From assembly GCA_964511575.1 (NCBI GenBank), contig CAZEFM010000123.1, positions 1 to 9,157 of the forward strand: DNA of 9,157 nt, read 5' to 3'. Positions within the stretch are counted from its first letter, which is position 1. Each line of letters opens with the position of its first letter. Shown here one piece after another: positions 1 through 6,163 of this stretch. The position numbers and the translations under genes are program-made. The notes beneath the pieces are model-generated. The model did not search any database and was not told the DNA's origin. It was given only the letters and a program-made list of their open reading frames with translations. Source of the stretch: CALKHT01 sp964511575. Lineage in GTDB: Bacteria; Planctomycetota; Phycisphaerae; Phycisphaerales; Phycisphaeraceae.

Positions 1-225
1 ATCGGTCAGAATCTGGAACACACGGGCAAGCTGGCGGTCCTGATGAGTCTGGACCACGTGAAGCTGCGCAAGCCGGTGACGCCCGGGGATCAGTTGGTGA
101 TGGAAGTGGAGGCGATCCGCGTTCGCAGCCGCATCGCGCACATGCGCTGCCGCGCCTTCGTCGCCGAGGAGCTTGCCGCGGAAGCCGAGGTGAAATTCAT
201 GCTCGTCGACGATGAGCAGGAGTGA
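1..225 (+). CDS. fabZ: 3-hydroxyacyl-ACP dehydratase FabZ, C-terminal part (5' truncated by window)
   Basis: The frame is open from base 1 and ends at TGA 223-225, giving 74 residues. They match the end of the FabZ hot-dog fold: a strand with SLDHVKLRKPVTPGDQL (typical FabZ reads D..RFRRPVVPGDQL), then a long beta strand (MEVEAIRVR), and a final AEAEVKFMLVDD strand. The catalytic His and Glu of FabZ lie upstream, outside the window. The enzyme dehydrates (3R)-hydroxyacyl-ACP in cytoplasmic fatty-acid elongation and competes with lipid A synthesis for the same substrate. The lpxA gene follows, as in many lpx clusters. In several phyla FabZ is fused to the C-terminus of LpxC; whether that is so here cannot be seen. 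An internal ATG at 43 is not a plausible start because conserved FabZ sequence continues upstream of it. Confidence 0.88.
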   Translation: MGQNLEHTGKLAVLMSLDHVKLRKPVTPGDQLVMEVEAIRVRSRIAHMRCRAFVAEELAAEAEVKFMLVDDEQE

Positions 226-325
226 CCGCGGCGGAGCCGCGACATTCGAAGCGCGGGATTCGAATGACGCCGAATCGAAGAAGGATTTTCGTTACAGAAT
301 TGCCCTGTGTCGCAAGGAGGCGCGT

Positions 326-487
326 GTGGCGAAGCACTGGCTGCGGATGCTCGCCGCCCGCCGATGCAAACAGTCAACCAACGGGCCGAACACTCTGGCA
401 GGAAGCGAAGGCGTTGAACCTGATCTTCTCATCGATTCTTCGCCGGTGACCGGCCCTCAACCCGAGGCTTTCGAATTTCGAATCTGA
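326..487 (+). CDS. possible small ORF, 53 residues, unrecognised
   Basis: A GTG codon at 326 lies five bases after AAGGAGG (314-320), the strongest Shine-Dalgarno match in this part of the window. The open frame runs to TGA 485-487. The product would be basic at the N-terminus (AKHWLRMLAARRCK) and acidic and Pro-rich later. Its last codons run into the heptamer-repeat tract, which speaks against a conserved protein. No family is recognised and no start codon other than GTG is available nearby. It may be a chance frame in intergenic DNA; the ribosome-site match is the only positive evidence. Confidence 0.15.
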   Translation: MAKHWLRMLAARRCKQSTNGPNTLAGSEGVEPDLLIDSSPVTGPQPEAFEFRI

Positions 488-515
488 TTCGTCATTCGAG
501 TTTCGTATTTCGAAC
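470..515. repeat. heptamer tandem repeat tract upstream of lpxA
   Basis: Six 7-base units of the form TTCGNNN follow one another: TTCGAAT at 470 and 477, a four-base interruption (CTGA 484-487), then TTCGTCA at 488, TTCGAGT at 495, TTCGTAT at 502 and TTCGAAC at 509. The tract ends eight bases before the lpxA start, so it would lie in the leader or the promoter of lpxA. A related tract in opposite orientation lies downstream of lpxA. Confidence 0.75.
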
Positions 516-523
516 TTAAAGCG

Positions 524-1363
524 ATGAACATTCATTCCACCGCGGTTGTCGACTCTCCCAACGTGCACCCCGATGCGATCATTGGGCCGTTGTGCTATGT
601 CGGGCCGAAGGCGACGATCGGCGCGGGGACGCGGCTGGTCAGTCATGTGTCGGTGCTGGGCCGCACCACGCTGGGGGAACACAACACGGTGTGGCCCGGC
701 GCGGTGCTCGGCGCTGACCCGCAGGACCTCAAGTTCAAGGGCGAGGACGCCCAGCTCATCGTCGGCGACTACAACGACATCCGCGAATGCGTGACGATGC
801 ACATCGGCACGGAAAACGGCGGGGGCGTCACCCGTGTGGGCTCGCACAACCTCATCATGGCGTACGTCCATGCCGGCCATGACTGCATCATCGGCAACCA
901 CTGCATCATCGCCAACGCGGTGCAACTCGCCGGGCATATCCGTGTCGAAGACCACGCCAACATCGGCGGGGCGACCGCGGTGCACCATTACGTCACCATC
1001 GGGCAGTACTCGTTCATCGGCGGCATGACGCCCGTCGTACGCGATGTGCCGCCCTTCATGGTCGTGGCGGGCAACCCCCAGCGGGTGCGCGGCGTCAACA
1101 CCATCGGTCTGGAACGACACCGCTTCCCACCGGAAACCCAGGAACGCCTCAAGGACGCCTGGCGACGCCTCTTCAAGATCGCCGCCGAGGACAACGGCGT
1201 CGGCGCAACCAACCAGGCGCTCGCCGAACTCGGCAGCGAATATCCCGATGACGAGTGCATCCATCTGCTGATCCAGTCCGTCCGCAACGCCGCCATCGGC
1301 ACCTACGGCCGCTACCGCGAAGCCAGCCGCAAGGACGACAGGTATCACAATCCGGTCCGATGA
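524..1363 (+). CDS. lpxA: acyl-ACP--UDP-N-acetylglucosamine O-acyltransferase LpxA
   Basis: 279 residues, close to the usual 255-280. LpxA transfers an (R)-3-hydroxyacyl chain from ACP to the 3-OH of UDP-GlcNAc, the first step of lipid A synthesis, in the cytoplasm as a trimer. The N-terminal two thirds (about 1-190) show hexapeptide repeats of a left-handed beta helix (IGPLCYVG, ATIGAG, CIIGNH). The LpxA signature ADPQDLKFKGE is at 64-74. The catalytic His of E. coli (His125) corresponds to His119 in YVHAGHDC; His116, His138 and His154 match the other conserved histidines. Gly167 sits at the acyl-chain ruler position (Gly173 in E. coli), which would favour a long, C14-like chain; this is an inference. 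The C-terminal part (about 192-279) is helical as expected. No good Shine-Dalgarno precedes the ATG; the start is chosen from the canonical N-terminus IHSTAVVD. Confidence 0.96.
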   Translation: MNIHSTAVVDSPNVHPDAIIGPLCYVGPKATIGAGTRLVSHVSVLGRTTLGEHNTVWPGAVLGADPQDLKFKGEDAQLIVGDYNDIRECVTMHIGTENGGGVTRVGSHNLIMAYVHAGHDCIIGNHCIIANAVQLAGHIRVEDHANIGGATAVHHYVTIGQYSFIGGMTPVVRDVPPFMVVAGNPQRVRGVNTIGLERHRFPPETQERLKDAWRRLFKIAAEDNGVGATNQALAELGSEYPDDECIHLLIQSVRNAAIGTYGRYREASRKDDRYHNPVR

Positions 1364-1369
1364 AGTGGA

Positions 1370-1428
1370 AAATCCGAAGTCCGAAATCCGAATGACGAAA
1401 GAAGCTCGAATTTCATCATTCGTCATTC
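1370..1428. repeat. heptamer repeat tract with 10-bp inverted repeat downstream of lpxA
   Basis: Four 7-base units run in tandem: ATCCGAA (1372), GTCCGAA (1379), ATCCGAA (1386), TGACGAA (1393). Bases 1370-1401, reverse-complemented, match 486-517 upstream of lpxA at 24 of 32 positions, so the two tracts are inverted copies flanking the gene. In addition GAATGACGAA (1390-1399) pairs perfectly with TTCGTCATTC (1419-1428) across a 19-base loop. The hairpin lacks a following T run, so a role as intrinsic terminator is not supported. Confidence 0.7.
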
Positions 1429-1443
1429 ACCGTTAGGTGCATC

Positions 1444-2370
1444 ATGTTTCCATCCCTTCGTCATCGCGTGCTTATTGCTGTTTCGGTTGTTCTGGGGGCG
1501 CTGATCTGGTTGTGGGCGCGGGGGGTGCTGCAGGCGGCGGATGGGGGCAGCGGGTACACCATTGTCGGGGCGCAGGCCGGGCCGATCGTTGCCACGGTGG
1601 TGGTCGCGCTGCTGGGCGTGCCGGTGGTGGCGCTGGGATTGTTCGTGTCGACGACGGGGCACCCGCTGTCGGGCATCTTCACCGTTGCGGCGGCGCTGGC
1701 GATCCTCGCGGGCACCGGCGGGTCGATCGACGGCTGGCTCATCCGCCACGTCGAGGCTGATGCGCTGCCCGCCGCCTATACCGGGCTCATCGGCGAGGTG
1801 CTGCTGTGGCAGATCGGCGTCGTCATCATGCTCACCGTCATCGCCCGGCTGCGCTCGCCGTTGCGCACACGCTATCCCGCCCTCGCGTATGACGATCATC
1901 TGGGCGTGGATGTGCACATCCGCCTGCCGCAGATGCAGGCCGTCGTCGCCGGCGTCGCCTCGGCCGTCATCGCCGGATTCTTCGCCTACCACCTCATTCG
2001 CAGCACCGATGCGGGACAGGTCATGTGGTCGCTCATCCTCGCCTTCACGGCTGGCGGGTGCCTCGCCCACCTCACCTTCCCGCACTCCAACCCGGTGGGC
2101 ATCCTGCTGAGCCCCGCGCTGGTCGCCATCGCCGCGTACACGTGGATCATGCTCGGCACACCCTTCCACTCGAGCGACGGCGTGCTGGAACTGGCGTTCA
2201 ACCTCCGCTACCGCGTGCCGCTGCCGGCGGGACTGGCGTTCGCCCTGCCCATCCACTACGTCGCAGCCGGGACCGTCGGCACCACGCTGGGCATCGGCCT
2301 GGCACACGCCTTTGAAGCCTCCAAAACCCCTGCCGCCCCCGAAAACCCCGCGCCCGAAACCTCCGCCTGA
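1444..2370 (+). CDS. unrecognised polytopic membrane protein, about 8 helices
   Basis: 308 residues with hydrophobic segments near 9-27, 46-68, 76-92, 112-136, 164-185, 194-211, 217-238 and 262-290, so an inner-membrane protein with about eight helices. Hydrophilic stretches include a loop around 137-163 and a Pro/Ala/Glu-rich C-terminal tail (292-308). I do not recognise a transporter or enzyme motif. The ATG is preceded by TAGGTG (1434-1439) at a reasonable distance, and the following residues form the first helix with positive charges before it (SLRHR). The next gene starts 18 bases after the stop, so the two are probably co-transcribed. Hydrophobic segment periodicity and absence of stops over 927 bases support a real gene; the function is unknown. 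Confidence 0.8.
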   Translation: MFPSLRHRVLIAVSVVLGALIWLWARGVLQAADGGSGYTIVGAQAGPIVATVVVALLGVPVVALGLFVSTTGHPLSGIFTVAAALAILAGTGGSIDGWLIRHVEADALPAAYTGLIGEVLLWQIGVVIMLTVIARLRSPLRTRYPALAYDDHLGVDVHIRLPQMQAVVAGVASAVIAGFFAYHLIRSTDAGQVMWSLILAFTAGGCLAHLTFPHSNPVGILLSPALVAIAAYTWIMLGTPFHSSDGVLELAFNLRYRVPLPAGLAFALPIHYVAAGTVGTTLGIGLAHAFEASKTPAAPENPAPETSA

Positions 2371-2372
2371 CC

Positions 2373-2388
2373 CGGTGGCGTCCCACCG
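2373..2388 (+). promoter_or_regulatory. 6-bp hairpin directly before the start codon at 2389
   Basis: CGGTGG (2373-2378) and CCACCG (2383-2388) are perfect complements with a four-base loop CGTC. The hairpin abuts the ATG at 2389 and would bury the only Shine-Dalgarno-like bases (GGTGG). It could limit translation, couple it to the upstream gene, or indicate that ATG 2407 or 2413 is the true start. Confidence 0.4.
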
Positions 2389-3135
2389 ATGCCGCCGCGA
2401 GCGTCCATGGCCATGCCTCCGACCACCCTGGGCATCACCCGCCACAGCCCTGCCCACGCCACGGGCCTGGCGCTGAGCCTCACGGGCGAGGTGCTCGCCG
2501 CTGCCGCAGCCGCCGATGCCCCCGCCGTGGAAGCCGCGCTGCGACAACGGGTGAACGCGGTGCTCGCCATCCGCATCGTGGATGCGGCAGGCACCGCCCC
2601 CGACCTGCCCGATGCGATCGCCGCCCACGTCCCCGCCGCGGGTGTCGCCGAACCGAGCACGCTCACCCTCATCCTCGCCGCCGATGGCACGATGACCGGC
2701 CTGCTTAACTCGCGCATCAACGCCACGCCGCCGGATCGCATCATCCGCCTGCGTGAACCCATCCTGCCGGGCTACACCTCCTACCGCACGGTCGCATTGC
2801 CGGGCGACGACCCGCGCCCGCTTGCCGACATCATCGCCGCGCTGCGGGATGCGGGTATCCCCTGTCGCCGTTTCGTCGTCACGGGTGATGCCGCCCGCTT
2901 CGACCTCGCCGCCGCGCGCTGGCAGCGGCTCGCCGATGCGCTGCGCGAACGGCTGAAACTCCGCCCCGTCGCCCGCCCCACCGACCGCGGCGCTGCGATC
3001 CTCGCCGCCATCACCGCCGGCCGCGCCGCCACCGGCCACCCGGTCAACTCCACGCTTATCAAAGCCATGGCCCAATACGCCGAGGAACGCCTCATCCGCC
3101 CCCAGCGACGCCCACGCCATCACACCAACGCATGA
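2389..3135 (+). CDS. unrecognised Ala-rich soluble protein
   Basis: 248 residues, no signal peptide and no membrane segment. The sequence alternates beta-like stretches (TLTLILAADGTMTGLLNS at 91-108; RFVVTGD at 161-167) with helices, as in an alpha/beta fold. Residues 160-212 (VVTGDAARFD, then RWQRLADALRERL, then a GAAILAA helix) follow the order of motifs in the C-terminal lobe of FGGY-type sugar kinases, but the catalytic N-terminal lobe is missing and I do not claim membership. The C-terminus is basic (RPQRRPRHH). Starts at ATG 2407 or 2413 would remove six or eight residues and escape the hairpin just upstream. It follows the membrane protein by 18 bases, so the two may work together; the function is unknown. 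Confidence 0.72.
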   Translation: MPPRASMAMPPTTLGITRHSPAHATGLALSLTGEVLAAAAAADAPAVEAALRQRVNAVLAIRIVDAAGTAPDLPDAIAAHVPAAGVAEPSTLTLILAADGTMTGLLNSRINATPPDRIIRLREPILPGYTSYRTVALPGDDPRPLADIIAALRDAGIPCRRFVVTGDAARFDLAAARWQRLADALRERLKLRPVARPTDRGAAILAAITAGRAATGHPVNSTLIKAMAQYAEERLIRPQRRPRHHTNA

Positions 3136-3138
3136 CAA

Positions 3139-3210
3139 CTCGCTATCCTGATGGCGACACGCGCCGGCTCAGGGCCGCCCGGCCCCACCCCCGAGCGCTC
3201 GCTATCATGA
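3139..3210 (+). promoter_or_regulatory. candidate promoter region with a 13-base direct repeat
   Basis: CTCGCTATCCTGA (3139-3151) and CTCGCTATCATGA (3198-3210) differ at one base and are 59 bases apart. Each carries a GCTAnnnT core resembling an extended -10 box (TATCCT 3144-3149, TATCAT 3203-3208). TATCAT would place transcription start near 3215, keeping the GGAG ribosome site (3222-3225) in the leader of the gene at 3236. No good -35 box is seen. Confidence 0.35.
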
Positions 3211-3235
3211 CGTAAACTCCCGGAGCCTTTGATTC

Positions 3236-3850
3236 ATGCCCACCACGCTCCAAGACCCTGCGATCGTTCACGGCCGGCTTGCCGAGCGCGGCGAAGACCG
3301 CATCGTCCTGACGCTCCCCGGCACCGACTACCGCCTCCACCTGCGCGTCGATCGGCCCATCGACCTGCCGCTCAACGAACGCATCGCCGGCCGCATCTTC
3401 GCCCGCGCGCGACGTGTCGACGTTGTCGGCACCGGCGGCAGGTACATCGAGCCGGTCTACGGCCGCCCCCGTCGCCTGCAGGGCCGCATCACCGCCACCG
3501 ATCCGCAGGCCAACACCATCACCGTCTACTGCGGCTGCCCCTTCGTCTGCGAACTCACCGCCAATCAGCGGGCCAACCAGTTCGCCGTCGGCCAAATGGT
3601 GAGCTTCGATGTGGAGCGCGGCGCACGTTTCGAATGGGTGCCCGCCGAGCCGGTCACTCCCGAGGAGGAGACGCCCGAATCCGAGGCCGCGTCGACCACG
3701 CCGCCGGGCCACTCCCCCACCGAAGGCTCGCAGGCGCCCACCGACCAGCGCACCCCGGCCCCCAAGACCACCGATCACGGCGCGCTCACCACCGAACGCG
3801 AAGTCTCCGGTCAGGACAAACCCGCCGCCGACCACCCCATCAGCGGGTGA
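3236..3850 (+). CDS. unrecognised two-module beta-rich protein with disordered tail
   Basis: 204 residues. The start is supported by GGAG at 3222-3225, ten bases before the ATG. Residues about 9-57 and 80-128 look like two versions of one module: VHGRLAERGEDRIVL versus LQGRITATDPQANTITV, each followed by strands and a turn (LPLNERIAGRIF versus FAVGQMVSFDV). This suggests a duplicated small beta barrel of OB-like type, an inference from pattern only. The second module has three cysteines at 99, 101 and 105 (CGCPFVC). Residues 137-204 are rich in Pro, Glu, Thr and Ser and look disordered. No signal peptide. It precedes uxs by 95 bases in the same direction. Function unknown. Confidence 0.75.
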   Translation: MPTTLQDPAIVHGRLAERGEDRIVLTLPGTDYRLHLRVDRPIDLPLNERIAGRIFARARRVDVVGTGGRYIEPVYGRPRRLQGRITATDPQANTITVYCGCPFVCELTANQRANQFAVGQMVSFDVERGARFEWVPAEPVTPEEETPESEAASTTPPGHSPTEGSQAPTDQRTPAPKTTDHGALTTEREVSGQDKPAADHPISG

Positions 3851-3854
3851 TGTT

Positions 3855-3874
3855 CCAATCGGATCGCGGATTGG
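3855..3874 (+). other. short hairpin between the 3236 gene and uxs
   Basis: CCAATC (3855-3860) pairs with GATTGG (3869-3874) over an eight-base loop; two flanking G-T wobbles could extend it. No T run follows, so it is a weak candidate for termination or for leader structure upstream of uxs. Confidence 0.25.
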
Positions 3875-3945
3875 GGACGGCCGATCGTTTCGCCGATAAA
3901 CCCAGAACCGCACGCATCCGAACCCAACCGAGTTTCGAAATCGAC

Positions 3946-4950
3946 ATGCAAAAGCTTCAACGCATCCTCGTGACCGGCGGGGCCGGCTTCCTCGGCTCCC
4001 ACCTGTGTGATCGGCTCGTCGCCCAGGGCCACGATGTCATCTGCCTCGACAACTTCTTCACCAGCCAGAAGATCAACATCCAGCACCTGCTGGGCAAACC
4101 CAACTTCGAGCTCATCCGCCACGATGTGACCCACCCCATCTGGCTGGAAGTGGACCAGATCTACAACCTCGCCTGCCCCGCCTCGCCGGTGCATTACCAG
4201 TACAACCCCATCAAGACCATGAAGGTCTCCGTCATGGGGGCGATCAACGTTCTGGGCATGGCCAAACGCAACCGCGCCAAGGTTCTGCAGGCCTCCACCA
4301 GCGAAGTCTACGGCGACCCGGATGTCCACCCGCAACCCGAAAGCTATCGCGGAAACGTCAACCCCATCGGCATCCGCGCCTGCTACGACGAAGGCAAACG
4401 CGCCGCCGAAACACTCTTCTTCGACTATCACCGCGCCAACGGCGTCAACGTCCGCGTGATCCGTATCTTCAACACCTACGGCCCGCGCATGCACCCCTAC
4501 GACGGTCGCGTCGTCTCCAACTTCATCATCCAGGCGCTCGCCGGACGTGAAATCACCATCTACGGCGACGGCTCGCAGACGCGATCCTTCTGCTACGTCG
4601 ACGACCTCATCGACGGCATGATCGCCATGATGAACGGCCCGGATTCCTTCATCGGCCCGGTCAACATCGGCAACCCCCACGAGTTCACCATCAAGGAACT
4701 GGCCGAACAGGTCATCGAAATGACCGGCGCCAAGAGCAAGCTCACGTTCCTGCCCCTGCCATCGGACGACCCGACGCAGCGCCAGCCGGACATCAGCCTC
4801 GCCCGGGAAAAGCTCAACTGGGAACCGAAGATTCCGCTGCGCGAAGGGCTGAAAAAAACGATCGAATACTTCCAGCAACTCGACCTGCGCCACTTCCGCC
4901 GCCCGACCAACCACACGGCGCACAAGTCATCCCTGGCCGCGCAGAATTAA
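3946..4950 (+). CDS. uxs: UDP-glucuronate decarboxylase (UDP-xylose synthase)
   Basis: 334 residues, normal for bacterial UXS. The enzyme oxidises UDP-glucuronate at C4 with bound NAD+, decarboxylates it and reduces it to UDP-xylose, a cytoplasmic donor for surface polysaccharides. It is an extended short-chain dehydrogenase: GGAGFLG at 11-17 binds NAD, LDNFFTS at 34-40 follows beta 2, ASTSEVYGDP at 116-125 holds the active-site Ser/Glu region, and Tyr147/Lys151 in CYDEGKR form the YxxxK pair. NPIGIRACYDEGKR, RIFNTYGPRM, GRVVSNFI and QTRSFCYVDD are strongly UXS-like and separate it from RmlB or GalE. The ATG at 3946 is chosen because the Rossmann strand begins a few residues later; the open frame extends far upstream, but that part is Arg/Pro/His-rich and lies over another gene. 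No clear ribosome site precedes the start. The tail after 312 is probably unstructured. Confidence 0.95.
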   Translation: MQKLQRILVTGGAGFLGSHLCDRLVAQGHDVICLDNFFTSQKINIQHLLGKPNFELIRHDVTHPIWLEVDQIYNLACPASPVHYQYNPIKTMKVSVMGAINVLGMAKRNRAKVLQASTSEVYGDPDVHPQPESYRGNVNPIGIRACYDEGKRAAETLFFDYHRANGVNVRVIRIFNTYGPRMHPYDGRVVSNFIIQALAGREITIYGDGSQTRSFCYVDDLIDGMIAMMNGPDSFIGPVNIGNPHEFTIKELAEQVIEMTGAKSKLTFLPLPSDDPTQRQPDISLAREKLNWEPKIPLREGLKKTIEYFQQLDLRHFRRPTNHTAHKSSLAAQN

Positions 4951-4981
4951 GCGCAGATGGAACCTGTCAAACTCTGAGTGA

Positions 4982-4995
4982 CGGCAGTCCTGCCG
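4982..4995. terminator. weak hairpin between convergent genes
   Basis: CGGCA (4982-4986) pairs with TGCCG (4991-4995) over a GTCC loop, between the uxs stop (4950) and the stop of the minus-strand gene (5011). The position suits a shared terminator, but no T run follows on either strand. Confidence 0.25.
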
Positions 4996-5010
4996 AACGA
5001 GGGGGGCGAT

Positions 5011-5313
5011 TCAATCGCCATCGATGACGCGGACGTTGCGGCGGCCGGTGGGGAAAGGGTCGGCAACGTCACGGCGGGAGCCGAAGATCGACTGCACGCC
5101 GTCCACCAGTCGCGACACCAGCGTGAGCACGGCGAATGTGACGACCGCCACGAACAGCCCGGCCAGCGCCAGCAGAATCAGCGGAATCACCACCACCAGC
5201 AGCCCCGCCAGCGCCGCCACGCCAAACGCCCAGCCCGATCGGCTGTTCACCCGGCTGATGTACGGCCCGAACCGCGGGTCCTGCTGCATCTGAGTGTAAT
5301 AGACACGCCACAT
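5011..5313 (-). CDS. small hypothetical membrane protein
   Basis: 100 residues. The N-terminal 28 residues are polar and aromatic (MWRVYYTQMQQDPRFGPYIS), then a continuous hydrophobic stretch spans about 29-68 (two helices, or one hairpin, rich in Ala/Leu/Val), followed by a charged tail (79-100). No family is recognised. The overlapping plus-strand frame is His/Arg/Gln-rich and lacks protein character, so the minus strand is the coding one. No strong ribosome site precedes the ATG; TAGGCT (5325 down to 5320) lies six bases before it and could be a -10 box of a leaderless message. It converges on uxs and is divergent from cmk (124-base gap). Confidence 0.6.
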   Translation of the reverse strand: MWRVYYTQMQQDPRFGPYISRVNSRSGWAFGVAALAGLLVVVIPLILLALAGLFVAVVTFAVLTLVSRLVDGVQSIFGSRRDVADPFPTGRRNVRVIDGD

Positions 5314-5422
5314 GAACTAAGCCTACGCCCCACACCCCAACAGGGCAAGGACCGGCACAACGTTTCGTTCTCCACCCGATTATCCCGCCCGCGGCCCACC
5401 ACTCACCACGCACCACTTCTGC

Positions 5423-5437
5423 TAAACTTCCCCCGGC
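5423..5437 (+). promoter_or_regulatory. candidate -10 box of cmk; possible leaderless start
   Basis: GCTAAACT (5421-5428) contains a -10-like TAAACT ending nine bases before the cmk ATG at 5438. Transcription would start at about 5435-5438, leaving zero to three leader bases. No Shine-Dalgarno is present (TTCCCCCGGC precedes the ATG) and no -35 box is clear. Confidence 0.4.
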
Positions 5438-6163
5438 ATGCAACCGTTGATCATCACGCTGGATGGCCCGGCCGGGTCGGGCAAGTCAACCGTCGCCCGG
5501 CGACTGGCGCAGCGCCTCGGGCTGGAGTTCCTCGACACGGGCGCGATGTACCGTGGCCTGGCCGCGCAGTGCCTGGCGCAGGGCATCGACCCCGCCGCAT
5601 CGCCTCAGCAGGCGGTTCAGGTCGCCCGGGCCGCGGCCGTACGCTTCGACTGGAACGTGCCCGGCGATGAACCGCCGCGCCTGCTCGTGGGCGACCGCGA
5701 CCTCACCGACCGCCTGCGCGACCCGGATGTCACCGCCAGGGTCAGCGACCTGGCTGCCATTCCCGGCGTGCGGCAGGTGCTGGTGGAACAGCAGCGCCGC
5801 ATCGGCGAGGAGCACCCGCGACTGGTCACCGAGGGGCGCGATCAGGGCTCGGTCGTCTTTCCCCACGCCGCGGTGAAGTTCTACCTCGATGCCAGCCCGC
5901 AGGAGCGTGCCCGCCGTCGTGCGGCCCAACTGCGCGGCTTCGGCCAAACCGTGGATGAAGCCGCCATCCTCGCCGGCATCATCGAACGCGACACCAAGGA
6001 TGCCAGCCGCAGCGAAGGACCGCTCACCTGTCCCGACGATGCCCTGCGCATCGACACGTCCGACCTGACGCTGGAACAGGTCATCGAACGACTCGAAACG
6101 ATCGTGCGGCAGCGCGTGGGCGATGCACTCACGCAGCCCGGTCACGGCAAGGGGGCGGACTGA
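5438..6163 (+). CDS. cmk: cytidylate kinase (CMP kinase)
   Basis: 241 residues, slightly longer than the usual 220-230. It phosphorylates CMP and dCMP with ATP, in cytoplasmic pyrimidine recycling and CDP/CTP supply for nucleic acids and CDP-activated lipids. The P-loop GPAGSGKST is at 10-18, DTGAMYR of the CMP-binding region at 33-39, EGRDQGSVVFP at 132-142 (typical GRD.G.VVFP), the lid arginines RRRAAQL at 159-165, and the RDTKDASR motif at 184-191. The last dozen residues are polar and probably extra. The start gives the canonical N-terminal strand (LIITLDGPAG). It overlaps the next gene by one base (TGATG at 6161-6165), so the two are translated together. Pairing of cmk with plsC is common in several phyla. 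Confidence 0.96.
   Translation: MQPLIITLDGPAGSGKSTVARRLAQRLGLEFLDTGAMYRGLAAQCLAQGIDPAASPQQAVQVARAAAVRFDWNVPGDEPPRLLVGDRDLTDRLRDPDVTARVSDLAAIPGVRQVLVEQQRRIGEEHPRLVTEGRDQGSVVFPHAAVKFYLDASPQERARRRAAQLRGFGQTVDEAAILAGIIERDTKDASRSEGPLTCPDDALRIDTSDLTLEQVIERLETIVRQRVGDALTQPGHGKGAD

Larger units (their letters stand above)
226..523. other. intergenic spacer between fabZ and lpxA
   Basis: This 298-base spacer separates two genes of one pathway that are often almost contiguous elsewhere. It holds a stray ATTCGAATGACG (258-269) related to the heptamer repeats, a possible GTG small ORF, a short GC hairpin (GCCGG 442-446, loop TGA, CCGGC 450-454) with no T run, and the heptamer tract just before lpxA. No convincing protein-coding gene or RNA gene is seen. 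Confidence 0.6.

Noticed and set aside
374..1426. 350-codon open frame on the minus strand over lpxA
   Set aside because: lpxA on the plus strand is certain; the antisense product is a Val/Asp/His-rich mirror of it.
1423..3138. 571-codon open frame on the minus strand
   Set aside because: It is Gly/Arg/Asp/His-rich with no fold-like pattern and is antisense to two frames that look like real proteins (helices, strands). Long antisense frames are expected in GC-rich DNA.
3229..3945. Open N-terminal extension of uxs (239 codons)
   Set aside because: The extension is Arg/His/Pro-rich, overlaps the better gene at 3236-3850 in another frame, and UXS proteins begin at the Rossmann strand near 3946.
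3811..4923. 370-codon minus-strand frame over uxs
   Set aside because: Antisense shadow of a highly conserved gene.
4982..4995. Strong intrinsic terminator between uxs and the minus-strand gene
   Set aside because: Only a five-base stem and no T run on either strand, so it is listed only as weak.
4978..5670. 230-codon plus-strand frame
   Set aside because: Its sequence is His/Arg/Gln-rich, overlaps the start of cmk, and covers a minus-strand frame with a clear membrane segment.
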